Shown here: positions 27,059 through 34,362 of the stretch, one piece after another
Numbering within the stretch: position 1 is the stretch's first letter
Layout: each line of letters begins with the position of its first letter
NCBI GenBank assembly: GCA_934668695.1
Contig: CAKUOD010000001.1
Location: 1 to 64,000, forward strand
Length of the DNA stretch: 64,000 nucleotides
Source: an uncultured Collinsella sp.
GTDB taxonomy: Bacteria > Actinomycetota > Coriobacteriia > Coriobacteriales > Coriobacteriaceae
Direction of reading: 5' to 3'
Notes under the pieces: generated by a model
The model's input: the letters and a program-made list of their open reading frames with translations, nothing else
What the model was told of the DNA's origin: nothing
The model's database searches: none
Position numbers and translations under genes: made by a program

Positions 27059-27355
27059 ATGGCATATTACTGGCCCCAGTACGGCGTCGCCATCGAAGTC
27101 GACGACGATCCCCATCTCCTGCCTTTCGAAGAAGAGGCATTCCCCGACACGACGGTCTACCACGTCACTACCGATGTGATCTGCGACCCCGAGTCGTTCT
27201 CGGCGCTCGCCCACCACATCGCACGCATCCACGACATCGAGCTCCCTCCCGACTTCGATGAGCTTGTCTACTCGCGCCGTCTGATGCTTCACATGCTCTT
27301 TGGAGCGGACCCGTCCACGTTCGCACGCGTCTACACCGCCAAGGACGCCGCATGA
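27059..27355 (+). CDS. Small cytosolic protein of unknown function
   Basis: A 98-residue, acidic, soluble protein starting MAYYWPQYGVAIEVDDDPHL, with no signal peptide or membrane segment and a helical C-terminal half (RLMLHMLFGADPSTFARVY). I do not recognise the family. The ATG follows GGGAGGTTCCC, a strong ribosome site, and the stop overlaps the start of the next gene (ATGA), so it is a real gene at the head of the 27.0-30.3 kb operon. Confidence 0.75.
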   Translation: MAYYWPQYGVAIEVDDDPHLLPFEEEAFPDTTVYHVTTDVICDPESFSALAHHIARIHDIELPPDFDELVYSRRLMLHMLFGADPSTFARVYTAKDAA

Positions 27356-27861
27356 GCGCGAAGAAGTTGCCCCAACTCGCGAGTCAGAGGCATCGCAAGA
27401 AACTCATCGCTGTCTGTTTGGCTATCGTCTGTGCCCTCGTCGCCGTAGGCTTGTACGCCTGGCAGTCGCAGCCCGTACCCGAAGCGGGCGCCTCGGTCAC
27501 AACGGCCGAGGGCAAATCGCGCCAAGAGATCCAAGATGAGCTCGACGCCATCGTCCGCGACAACATGATGACGATCTCGGTCGCGCCGGTCGCCCAGTTG
27601 CAGGAAGGCGGCAAGTTGCGCGTCAACGTGCAAAACGTCCAGGACAACAAGTTCCCCCAGCGATTCCGCGTCATTCAAAACGACGAGACCATTTATGAGT
27701 CCGGCATCGTCGAAACCGGCAAGACGGTCGAGACGTGTCCCGCCGGCGACATCGAGGAAGGCGAGGCGTATATCGAAATCCAGGCACTCGACACCAAGAC
27801 CCATGACAACCACGGCAATCCGACGCGCGTCAAGGTCCGGGTGGAACAGGCCGAGAACTAA
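27352..27861 (+). CDS. Signal-anchored exported protein of unknown function
   Basis: A 169-residue protein. Residues 1-18 are strongly basic and 19-40 form a hydrophobic anchor (KLIAVCLAIVCALVAVGLYAW). The remaining 125 residues are predicted outside and have a beta-rich character ending in VKVRVEQAEN. The stretch PQRFRVIQNDETIYESGIVETGKTVE reads like an Ig-like or fibronectin-like beta sandwich. Family not recognised. It overlaps the preceding gene by four bases. Confidence 0.75.
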   Translation: MSAKKLPQLASQRHRKKLIAVCLAIVCALVAVGLYAWQSQPVPEAGASVTTAEGKSRQEIQDELDAIVRDNMMTISVAPVAQLQEGGKLRVNVQNVQDNKFPQRFRVIQNDETIYESGIVETGKTVETCPAGDIEEGEAYIEIQALDTKTHDNHGNPTRVKVRVEQAEN

Positions 27862-27950
27862 CCCCTAACGCCCGCTGATCATTGCGCGCGGCCACCAACA
27901 CTCGTCCAATCATCGCGGGGACGGCCCGCGGCGAATAGAAAGGAACGACC

Positions 27951-28550
27951 ATGGACATCACCAGAAACATGAACGGAGCCAGAGCGCTCGTCGTGGGCGC
28001 AGGGCTCGCGCTCGCGCTCGCAATGGGCGCCTCCCCGACGCCAGCCATGGCAGCCGGGCGTGTTGGAAGCACGAAGGTAATGGTCAGGACCGAGATCGAC
28101 AACATCAAGTTCAAAGCACCGACGGTTATTCCCTTCGTCGCCCAAGCCGACGGCACGCTTCAGGGTCCCTCAGAAGATGCAACCACCATCGACAATCTTT
28201 CGGCCTACGGCATCCATGTCACCAACATGAAGATCGACGCCATGAACACCTGGACCATTGCCGCCGACGCAAAGACCGGAACTGCACAGAATTCCATTGA
28301 CTTTAAGGTCGGCCCCGAAGGCGCACTCCAGGACGCCAGCGCCGCAACGCAGGGAACAGGAATCGATCTTTCCAAGAACGCAACCTTTGATATGGGCTAT
28401 CAGGGTATTGCCGGCGGTTCGGACAAGATCAAACTCAAGACGAGCGGAAATGTCGCCCGCGTCACGCGCGACATCTTCCATATAACCGGCGAAGGCGATC
28501 AAGTTGCAACGATCACCTGGACGGTCGAGCCCGGTGCGCACACGGCATAA
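27951..28550 (+). CDS. Secreted beta-rich protein, possibly WxL-like
   Basis: A 199-residue protein with a Sec signal peptide ending PAMAA-G around residue 35 and no membrane anchor. The mature part has an APTVIPFVAQADGTL segment, WTIAAD in the middle and ATITWTVEP near the C-terminus. The spaced W-T-(I/V) motifs and the following small sorting-signal protein recall WxL-type surface clusters of Gram-positives, but the resemblance is weak and I do not assign it. GAAAGGAACGACC precedes the ATG. Confidence 0.7.
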   Translation: MDITRNMNGARALVVGAGLALALAMGASPTPAMAAGRVGSTKVMVRTEIDNIKFKAPTVIPFVAQADGTLQGPSEDATTIDNLSAYGIHVTNMKIDAMNTWTIAADAKTGTAQNSIDFKVGPEGALQDASAATQGTGIDLSKNATFDMGYQGIAGGSDKIKLKTSGNVARVTRDIFHITGEGDQVATITWTVEPGAHTA

Positions 28551-28791
28551 GGCGATCGCATCTGTCGCCATCGTCGGCATCTTGGCGCTCGCGCCGGCAG
28601 CAGCCTTTGCCCAACAAGAGCAGGCGCAGGCCGCCACGCAAGTGACCGTCGACCTCTCGGGGCTCGACCATGGCGACCGCCAGGAACCATTGGCGCAAAC
28701 GGGCGACGAAAAGCAGCTCTTGGCAGCAAGCGTCGCTGTGGCAGGCGCGGGGGCAGCCGGACTCGGCCTGCGCATCAAACGCAGCCAGTAG
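28534..28791 (+). CDS. Small surface protein with LAQTG sorting signal
   Basis: About 85 residues: a signal peptide (AIASVAIVGILALAPAAAFA), a mature segment of only about 35 residues (VTVDLSGLDHGDRQEPLAQTG), then a hydrophobic stretch and a basic KRSQ tail. LAQTGD followed by a membrane span and positive tail has the form of a sortase signal (LPxTG-like, with Ala for Pro). The GTG at 28534 overlaps the previous gene by 17 bases; a TTG at 28504 with GAAGG upstream is an alternative start. The gene is easy to miss by size. Confidence 0.65.
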   Translation: MRTRHKAIASVAIVGILALAPAAAFAQQEQAQAATQVTVDLSGLDHGDRQEPLAQTGDEKQLLAASVAVAGAGAAGLGLRIKRSQ

Positions 28792-28833
28792 CCTGACACA
28801 GGCAGGCCACACATAATTTGGTAAGGAGACCCC

Positions 28834-30264
28834 ATGGCATCGAAGAACCTTTTGCCCGTCGTCGCACTCTGCGGCGCGCTCGCAACCGGAACGCCTGTCG
28901 CCGCCTGGGCGACCCCCGTCATGGCGGACTCCTTGCCGGCAGTCCTAAGCCCCGCACCAGACCCGTCGAGCGTCATTGCTCGCAAGCGGTTTTCGCTCGC
29001 GCAGGCAGCAATCTCGACCTCGGGATGCCTTCGCCGGAATACGGACGCCTCGATAGTCGTGGATATCGAGCGCTCGAATAAGGAAAACGAATCCCAGGCA
29101 GGTTGTGCCGTCTGCACATGGCATTCGGTTGTGCTTGACGCAGATGACGATCCATGCGATTTGGAGCTGCGCATCGACATCGCTTCGATCGATGACTCGG
29201 CGAACGGAGCGAAGGTCGCCTTCGACAGCACGTTTTTCGAGAAAGGAGGCGGCATATGTCTGGGCTGCGCCGCCGCGAATGCAGACGATGCGCAGCCCAC
29301 CCTCTCATTCACGGCATCGTTGCGGCTGACCAAGGCCGGCACCGATGCCATCGCGGCGGGAGAAGCGTCCCTGCTGTTCTACGCCGTCAGCACCAAAGAC
29401 ACAGACGTTCATTTCGAGAAGCCAGCCGGGGCACTCAGCCTTACGCGAGGGACGAAAGCAGGCCCCATTGAGATTGATGCCCACGCGCTAGGCAGGCAAT
29501 GCATTCTCGCCGACCCGGCGCTTCTCGAAATGGAGTGGAACGGATCCGGGGCCGTCGGGATTGTCCCCTCCGCGCTTGGAGCCAAGACACTTCCCTCAAA
29601 CGAAGGACCCAGCAACGCAACCATAAAAGAAGAGGGCGCAGACAAAGAAGCGGGTGCGGGGGACACGCCATCGCTGGCAAACAGCGTCCCAGCTTCTTTC
29701 GAAGCACCGGACGAAACCGTTGCCGATCCAAACGATTCCGAGCTTGCGGACAGCCTAGGGCTTGCTGGTCCTCAAGAAGTCGATGAGGGCAACTGCTGCG
29801 TGCTTGCCGCGCTCGACCACACAGAGACTATCGACGCCGCGAACATCGAAGTTGCCGCCGCCAATCAGCCCGTCCGCAAGTCGGCCATCATCGCATTTCC
29901 CGAGTCCGTCGAGGTCGTCTTTTTGCCATCGGGCGAGGTTGTGGCCCCGACACTGCTCACCTTGCTGGGTGCTAAGAATACTCGAAACGAAATTAAAAAG
30001 ATCACGGTTGTCGACCCTGCAACTACCGCCAAGCTGCGTCTATACGCCGTTGCCCCAGACGGAAGCAAGACCCTGGAATTCGATGGCGACACGCTCCTGG
30101 CCTGGCGGCGTCTGGACATTATGCAAGACGTCTCGTATCAGATCGAACTCGAAGGGTTTGATCGAGCCCGCGATGCCAATATCATCGCCGCGGCTATTGA
30201 ATCCCCACAGCGACTTATGACACTGCGCTTTGACTACTATCCCTATGTCCCGACAACCACCTGA
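28834..30264 (+). CDS. Large secreted protein of unknown function
   Basis: A 476-residue protein with a signal peptide cleaved near AWATPVMA (residues 24-31). Residues 35-230 contain clustered cysteines (GCLRR, GCAVCTW, GICLGCA), followed by an acidic, low-complexity Ala/Ser/Pro/Asp linker (about 255-310) and a beta-rich C-terminal domain (330-476). There is no sorting signal or membrane anchor at its own C-terminus. The ATG follows TAAGGAGACCCC. Probably a surface or matrix protein working with the LAQTG protein encoded just upstream. Family not recognised. Confidence 0.72.
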   Translation: MASKNLLPVVALCGALATGTPVAAWATPVMADSLPAVLSPAPDPSSVIARKRFSLAQAAISTSGCLRRNTDASIVVDIERSNKENESQAGCAVCTWHSVVLDADDDPCDLELRIDIASIDDSANGAKVAFDSTFFEKGGGICLGCAAANADDAQPTLSFTASLRLTKAGTDAIAAGEASLLFYAVSTKDTDVHFEKPAGALSLTRGTKAGPIEIDAHALGRQCILADPALLEMEWNGSGAVGIVPSALGAKTLPSNEGPSNATIKEEGADKEAGAGDTPSLANSVPASFEAPDETVADPNDSELADSLGLAGPQEVDEGNCCVLAALDHTETIDAANIEVAAANQPVRKSAIIAFPESVEVVFLPSGEVVAPTLLTLLGAKNTRNEIKKITVVDPATTAKLRLYAVAPDGSKTLEFDGDTLLAWRRLDIMQDVSYQIELEGFDRARDANIIAAAIESPQRLMTLRFDYYPYVPTTT

Positions 30265-30343
30265 GGCTTAAATGCTGCGCGTCGTTTCTAATACCACTTA
30301 TATAACGTATTAGATGAGTCGCGATGTGCCTCGCATTCCGTTC

Positions 30344-30352
30344 TGCTACGAT
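30344..30352 (+). promoter_or_regulatory. Extended -10 promoter element for the DUF554 gene
   Basis: TGC followed by TACGAT, 31 bases upstream of the start. An imperfect palindrome TAATAC/GTATTA at 30289-30312 lies upstream and could be an operator. Confidence 0.4.
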
Positions 30353-30382
30353 TGCCACGTTGGCATCAATACGGGAGGGCTC

Positions 30383-31099
30383 ATGCCGGGCTTGGGAACA
30401 ATCATCAACGTTGTGCTTTTGATTGCGGGCGGTCTTTTGGGATTAGCGGGCGGTCGCTTTATCACACCGCGCATCCAAGACACGCTCATGAAAGCATCGG
30501 GGCTGTGCGTCCTGTTTATCGGCTTGGGCGGCACCATGCAAAAGATGCTCGTCATCGACGGCGGCGTCCTGTCGACCACCGGCACTACCATGTTGATCGT
30601 CTCATTTGCGCTCGGCTCGCTTATCGGCGAGGCCATCAACCTGGAGGCCGACATCGAAAACCTCGGCGAATGGCTCAAGCGCAAAACCGGGAGCGAGGGA
30701 GACAACGAGTTCACCAACGCCTTTGTCTCGGCATCGCTCACCGTGTGCATCGGCGCGATGGCCATCGTGGGATCGATTCAGGACGGTCTGCTCGGCGATT
30801 GGTCCACGCTCGCCCTGAAGGGTGCACTGGACTGCATCATCGTCTGCACCATGACGGCCTCGCTCGGACGCGGCTGTATCTTCTCGGCCCTGCCCGTTGC
30901 CGTGTTCCAGGGAACGATCACGCTGTTTGCCGGCGCGCTCTCCCCCATTATGACCACCGCAGCCCTCGACAGCCTCTCACTCGTGGGGTCCATGCTCATC
31001 TTCTGCGTCGGCGTCAACCTTATCCGACCTCAGACCTTCCGCACGGCCAACATGCTCCCCGCCGTCGTCATAGCCGTCATCTACGCCCTCCTGTTCTAA
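30383..31099 (+). CDS. DUF554 family membrane protein
   Basis: A 238-residue protein with about seven hydrophobic segments and the DUF554 pattern: GLGTIINVVLLIAGGLLGL, LGSLIGEAINLEADIE and FVSASLTVCIGAMAIVGSIQDG. These conserved transport-like proteins (YdfK in Bacillus) have no known substrate. The ATG at 30383 is preceded by GGGAGG; the upstream in-frame part from 30314 is not family sequence and overlaps the promoter. Confidence 0.88.
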   Translation: MPGLGTIINVVLLIAGGLLGLAGGRFITPRIQDTLMKASGLCVLFIGLGGTMQKMLVIDGGVLSTTGTTMLIVSFALGSLIGEAINLEADIENLGEWLKRKTGSEGDNEFTNAFVSASLTVCIGAMAIVGSIQDGLLGDWSTLALKGALDCIIVCTMTASLGRGCIFSALPVAVFQGTITLFAGALSPIMTTAALDSLSLVGSMLIFCVGVNLIRPQTFRTANMLPAVVIAVIYALLF

Positions 31100-31141
31100 G
31101 TCTATCTACATAGCGGCATCTCGAACATCTGTTTGATGCTG

Positions 31142-31150
31142 TGCTATGAT
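31142..31150 (+). promoter_or_regulatory. Extended -10 promoter of the TerB/BrxD/BrxHI module
   Basis: TGC followed by TATGAT sits 39 bases upstream of the GTG start at 31189. No clear -35 is seen, as is common with extended -10 promoters. No other promoter is evident before the helicase gene, so the three genes are probably one transcript. Confidence 0.5.
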
Positions 31151-31188
31151 ATGAGGTCACCGACACCGTATAGGGAGAGGAGAGGGCG

Positions 31189-32949
31189 GTGGCCGACCAG
31201 GACGTCAAGATGCTCATCGAGCGCATTATGGCCGAGGCCCGGACCCATCAGTCCGCCCGCTTCTCAAACAAAATCTATGCTGACGAGCCGATTCTCAAGA
31301 CCGGCCGTCAGATGCAGGACTTCCTCCCCGACCAGTACCGCAAGATGCGCGAGATATCGCGCTGGCAGGATGATCCCAAGGGCGGCGCGGGGCGTTGGCT
31401 ATCGGAGGCGGAGCTCTTTTACCGTCAGGGCCTGCTGATGGCCGACTTCGAGGACGATTGCCCCTACAACGGCACCTTTAAGTCGTACTTTCCTACCTAC
31501 AACGCCATGAGTGACCGGCAGCTGCGTGGCTACTTTACCTGGCGCGCCCAAGTGCGTCGCGGCAACATCGAGGAGACATCGACCTCGTTTGCTTTTCTGT
31601 ATCTTTACGAATTGATCTGCGGCATTGGCGTCGACGACCCACTCGATGGCTTTGACAAGATCAAGGGCTTTTGGGATGCCTATCGCGCCTTTGAGCCCGG
31701 TATCGACCGGTTCGCACGCGTATGGCTGCAGGACTACGCCGTATTCCACGGACTCGATCCCAAGCTGCTACACGACTCTAAAACCGTTGCATTCGACAAC
31801 GCCCTCATCGAGCTGCGCCGTGCCGTGCGAGACCTTGTACCCGCGTCGGCGCCGTTGGCCCAGGCCCCCAAGCGTCGCAAAACCTCAGAGCCCACGCTCC
31901 CCCTTCCGCCCGACGAGGCTTGTGAGGAGCGACTCATGGCCGCCATCAATGCGCTCTCCACGTACAACCTGAATAACTCACGGCTCGACCGTTCCCACCA
32001 CCGCGATCTGCGCCACGTGGCGTGCGCCGTGTATGTCCGCATGGCGCGCTACTATGACACGCACCGAAAGACCGGCATCGTGGCGAGTTTATTTGGGGAG
32101 GAGACGGCAATGCCCTACACCATGTTTGCCTCGGCCGTATTCTTTGCGCCCGAGCGCCACGAGGACTGCGAATACCGTCTGGACCCCATCCATATCTACC
32201 GTTGCCAAAACGGTTTTTGGGAATGCATGCGGATTCACGGCAGCAGACAAAAGAGCAGCAAACTTGGCGAGATGATGCGCGCCTGCGACCAACGCCTGCG
32301 CCTGGCCCTGGACCCTGCCCATCCCCTGAAGGAAGAAAAGGTCCCCAAATATCTGGCCAAGATTATCGATGACGAGATTGTGGCATGGCTTTCGTGGGAC
32401 GCCGCACACCAGCCCGTCAAGATCGATATCGACCTGAGCCAGCTGGGACACATCCGAAGTGCCGCCGCACAGACGCGCGAGGCGCTTTTGATCGACGAGG
32501 AACGCGAGGACGACGCGCTTGAGGATGCCGAGGCGGCAGGCCCTGGGAAGCCAGAAGCCAGACCCATGACCGAGGCGATTGTCGAGCCGGTCGCGGCGCC
32601 CATGGAACAGGACGAGGATGACGAGCCAACCATCTCCACCGAGCAATTTGGCGTCGTAGCCCCCCTCCTCGTACCAGCACCAACACCCGTGACGGCCGCG
32701 CCCGCCGACATCACGTCCGTACTCGCCCCCGCCGCAGAAGATTATCTTCGCGCGCTGCTCGAGCAAAACGCGGCGCAGGCGGCATCGGCGGTGGAGAAGT
32801 CGGAGCAGAGCGAAGATATGCTCGTCGACAGCATCAACGAGACCCTCTTTGACCTGGTGGGCGACACTGTTATTGAATTTGGCGCGGCAGGGCCGCAGAT
32901 TATCGAGGACTACGAAGCAGACGTGAGAGGATACCTAGACCATGAGTGA
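31189..32949 (+). CDS. TerB N-terminal/TerB-C domain protein
   Basis: A 586-residue soluble protein. Residues about 40-220 match the TerB-N domain (RWLSEAELFYRQGLLMADFEDD, then the aromatic-rich YFTWRAQVRRG, FLYLYELICGIG and GFDKIKGF). An acidic/proline low-complexity linker covers 430-500, and the C-terminal TerB-C part ends ETLFDLVGDTVIEF, then IIEDYEADVRGYL. TerB-N/TerB-C proteins are known beside DUF2791 ATPases and helicases in predicted DNA-processing or stress systems; no activity is established. The GTG is behind AGGAGAGGGCG. It overlaps the next gene by eight bases. Confidence 0.85.
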   Translation: MADQDVKMLIERIMAEARTHQSARFSNKIYADEPILKTGRQMQDFLPDQYRKMREISRWQDDPKGGAGRWLSEAELFYRQGLLMADFEDDCPYNGTFKSYFPTYNAMSDRQLRGYFTWRAQVRRGNIEETSTSFAFLYLYELICGIGVDDPLDGFDKIKGFWDAYRAFEPGIDRFARVWLQDYAVFHGLDPKLLHDSKTVAFDNALIELRRAVRDLVPASAPLAQAPKRRKTSEPTLPLPPDEACEERLMAAINALSTYNLNNSRLDRSHHRDLRHVACAVYVRMARYYDTHRKTGIVASLFGEETAMPYTMFASAVFFAPERHEDCEYRLDPIHIYRCQNGFWECMRIHGSRQKSSKLGEMMRACDQRLRLALDPAHPLKEEKVPKYLAKIIDDEIVAWLSWDAAHQPVKIDIDLSQLGHIRSAAAQTREALLIDEEREDDALEDAEAAGPGKPEARPMTEAIVEPVAAPMEQDEDDEPTISTEQFGVVAPLLVPAPTPVTAAPADITSVLAPAAEDYLRALLEQNAAQAASAVEKSEQSEDMLVDSINETLFDLVGDTVIEFGAAGPQIIEDYEADVRGYLDHE

Positions 32950-34246
32950 TACCGCATCCGCAGCGCCCCGCGTGCCCAAGCGCGTCGCCGCCGTCATTCT
33001 CAACTCGCTCAAGGGCGGCGTCGTCCCGCGCATCGGCCTTCCCTACATTACCGTGGGGCGCGAGGTCGAGATTCGTGCCCTGCTCACCGACCTCAGCCTT
33101 ATCGCCGACGGCGGCGCGAGCTTCCGCTTTTTGGTCGGTCGCTACGGCGCCGGCAAGAGCTTTTTGCTCCAAACCATCCGCACACACGCCATGGGTGAGG
33201 GCTTCGTCGTCGCCGATGCCGACCTATCCCCTGAGCGCCGCCTGCAGGGTGGCCAGGGCCAGGGTCTGGCCACCTATCGCGAGCTCATCCGCAACATATC
33301 GACCAAAACGCGCCCCGAGGGCGGCGCGCTCAATCTTATCCTGGATCGCTGGGTCGCCTCGTGTGCCGACGCCGACGAGTCGGCCATCAATGCCCAGCTT
33401 GCCCCGCTCGAAGAAATGGTTCACGGCTTTGACTTCACCCGTATGCTCCATCGCTATCGTACGGCCGTCGCAGAGGGCGACGAAGAGAGCATGAGCCGCG
33501 TGACCAAATGGATTCGCGGCGAGTACCGCACCAAGAGCGAGGCGCGCGCCGAGCTGGGCTCCTCGACCATCATCAGCGACGACGACTGGTACGACTACGT
33601 TAAGCTCATTGCGCGCTTTTTGGTCTGCAGCGGCTACAAGGGCATGCTGGTGCTCATCGACGAACTCGTGAATCTGTATAAGATTCCCAACGCCATCACG
33701 CGCCAATACAACTACGAGAAGATCCTGACCATGTACAACGACACGCTCCAGGGCAAGGCGCAGTACCTGGGCATGATCATGGGCGGCACGCCAACCTCCA
33801 TCGAAGACCGCCGCCGCGGCGTGTTCTCCTACGAGGCCCTGCGCAGCCGACTCGCTCAGGGCCGCTTTGCGCGCGAAGACCTTAAGGACATGCTCGCGCC
33901 CATCATCCGCCTGCAGCCACTCACCTATGAGGAGTTGCTGGTGCTCATCGAAAAACTCATGCAGATCCATGCCGGCTACTTTGGCTGGACGCCCACGCTT
34001 GCCGAAAACGACTTGGTGGACTTTCTCAAGATTGAGTTCGGCCGCGTGGGAGCCGATACGCACTTGACGCCGCGTGAGGTTATCCGTGACTTTATCGAGC
34101 TGCTCGATATCCTGTGTCAGAACCCCGATGCAAATGTGGCCGAGCTGCTGCAAAGCGTCGGCGGCGACGCGCTGGCGCCGGCAGCCGCAACAGGCGACAC
34201 CGGCACCGCAGGCGGCGACTGCAACTTCGCCGAGTTCACCATCTAA
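32942..34246 (+). CDS. BrxD-like ATPase (DUF2791)
   Basis: A 434-residue P-loop ATPase with Walker A GRYGAGKSF near residue 65 and Walker B MLVLIDELVN near 236. The surrounding sequence (KGGVVPRIGLPYITVGRE, then YEKILTMYNDTLQGKAQYLGMIMGGTP) is typical of DUF2791, the family of BrxD in type 2 BREX phage-defence loci. It is probably the energy-using partner of the helicase. The start overlaps the TerB-like gene (ATGAGTGA), and its TAA stop is the first edge of the hairpin at 34246-34280. Confidence 0.88.
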   Translation: MSDTASAAPRVPKRVAAVILNSLKGGVVPRIGLPYITVGREVEIRALLTDLSLIADGGASFRFLVGRYGAGKSFLLQTIRTHAMGEGFVVADADLSPERRLQGGQGQGLATYRELIRNISTKTRPEGGALNLILDRWVASCADADESAINAQLAPLEEMVHGFDFTRMLHRYRTAVAEGDEESMSRVTKWIRGEYRTKSEARAELGSSTIISDDDWYDYVKLIARFLVCSGYKGMLVLIDELVNLYKIPNAITRQYNYEKILTMYNDTLQGKAQYLGMIMGGTPTSIEDRRRGVFSYEALRSRLAQGRFAREDLKDMLAPIIRLQPLTYEELLVLIEKLMQIHAGYFGWTPTLAENDLVDFLKIEFGRVGADTHLTPREVIRDFIELLDILCQNPDANVAELLQSVGGDALAPAAATGDTGTAGGDCNFAEFTI

Positions 34247-34280
34247 CCTACCAAAAAGGGACAGGTTTATTTTGGCAGGT
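34246..34280. repeat. Hairpin with GGGACAGG loop at a stop codon
   Basis: Arms ACCTACCAAAA and TTTTGGCAGGT pair with one mismatch (a G.U pair in minus-strand RNA). The loop is AGGGACAGGTTTA. The left arm begins on the last base of the brxD-like stop codon. It lies inside the operon, so it may modulate rather than end transcription. Confidence 0.6.
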
Positions 34281-34362
34281 TTTATCTGGGCAAACGTTGA
34301 AGCAGTAATGCAGCAAGCCGTTGCCAGCCGCGTTGAGAGATTCGTTGTTGAAAGGAGGACCC

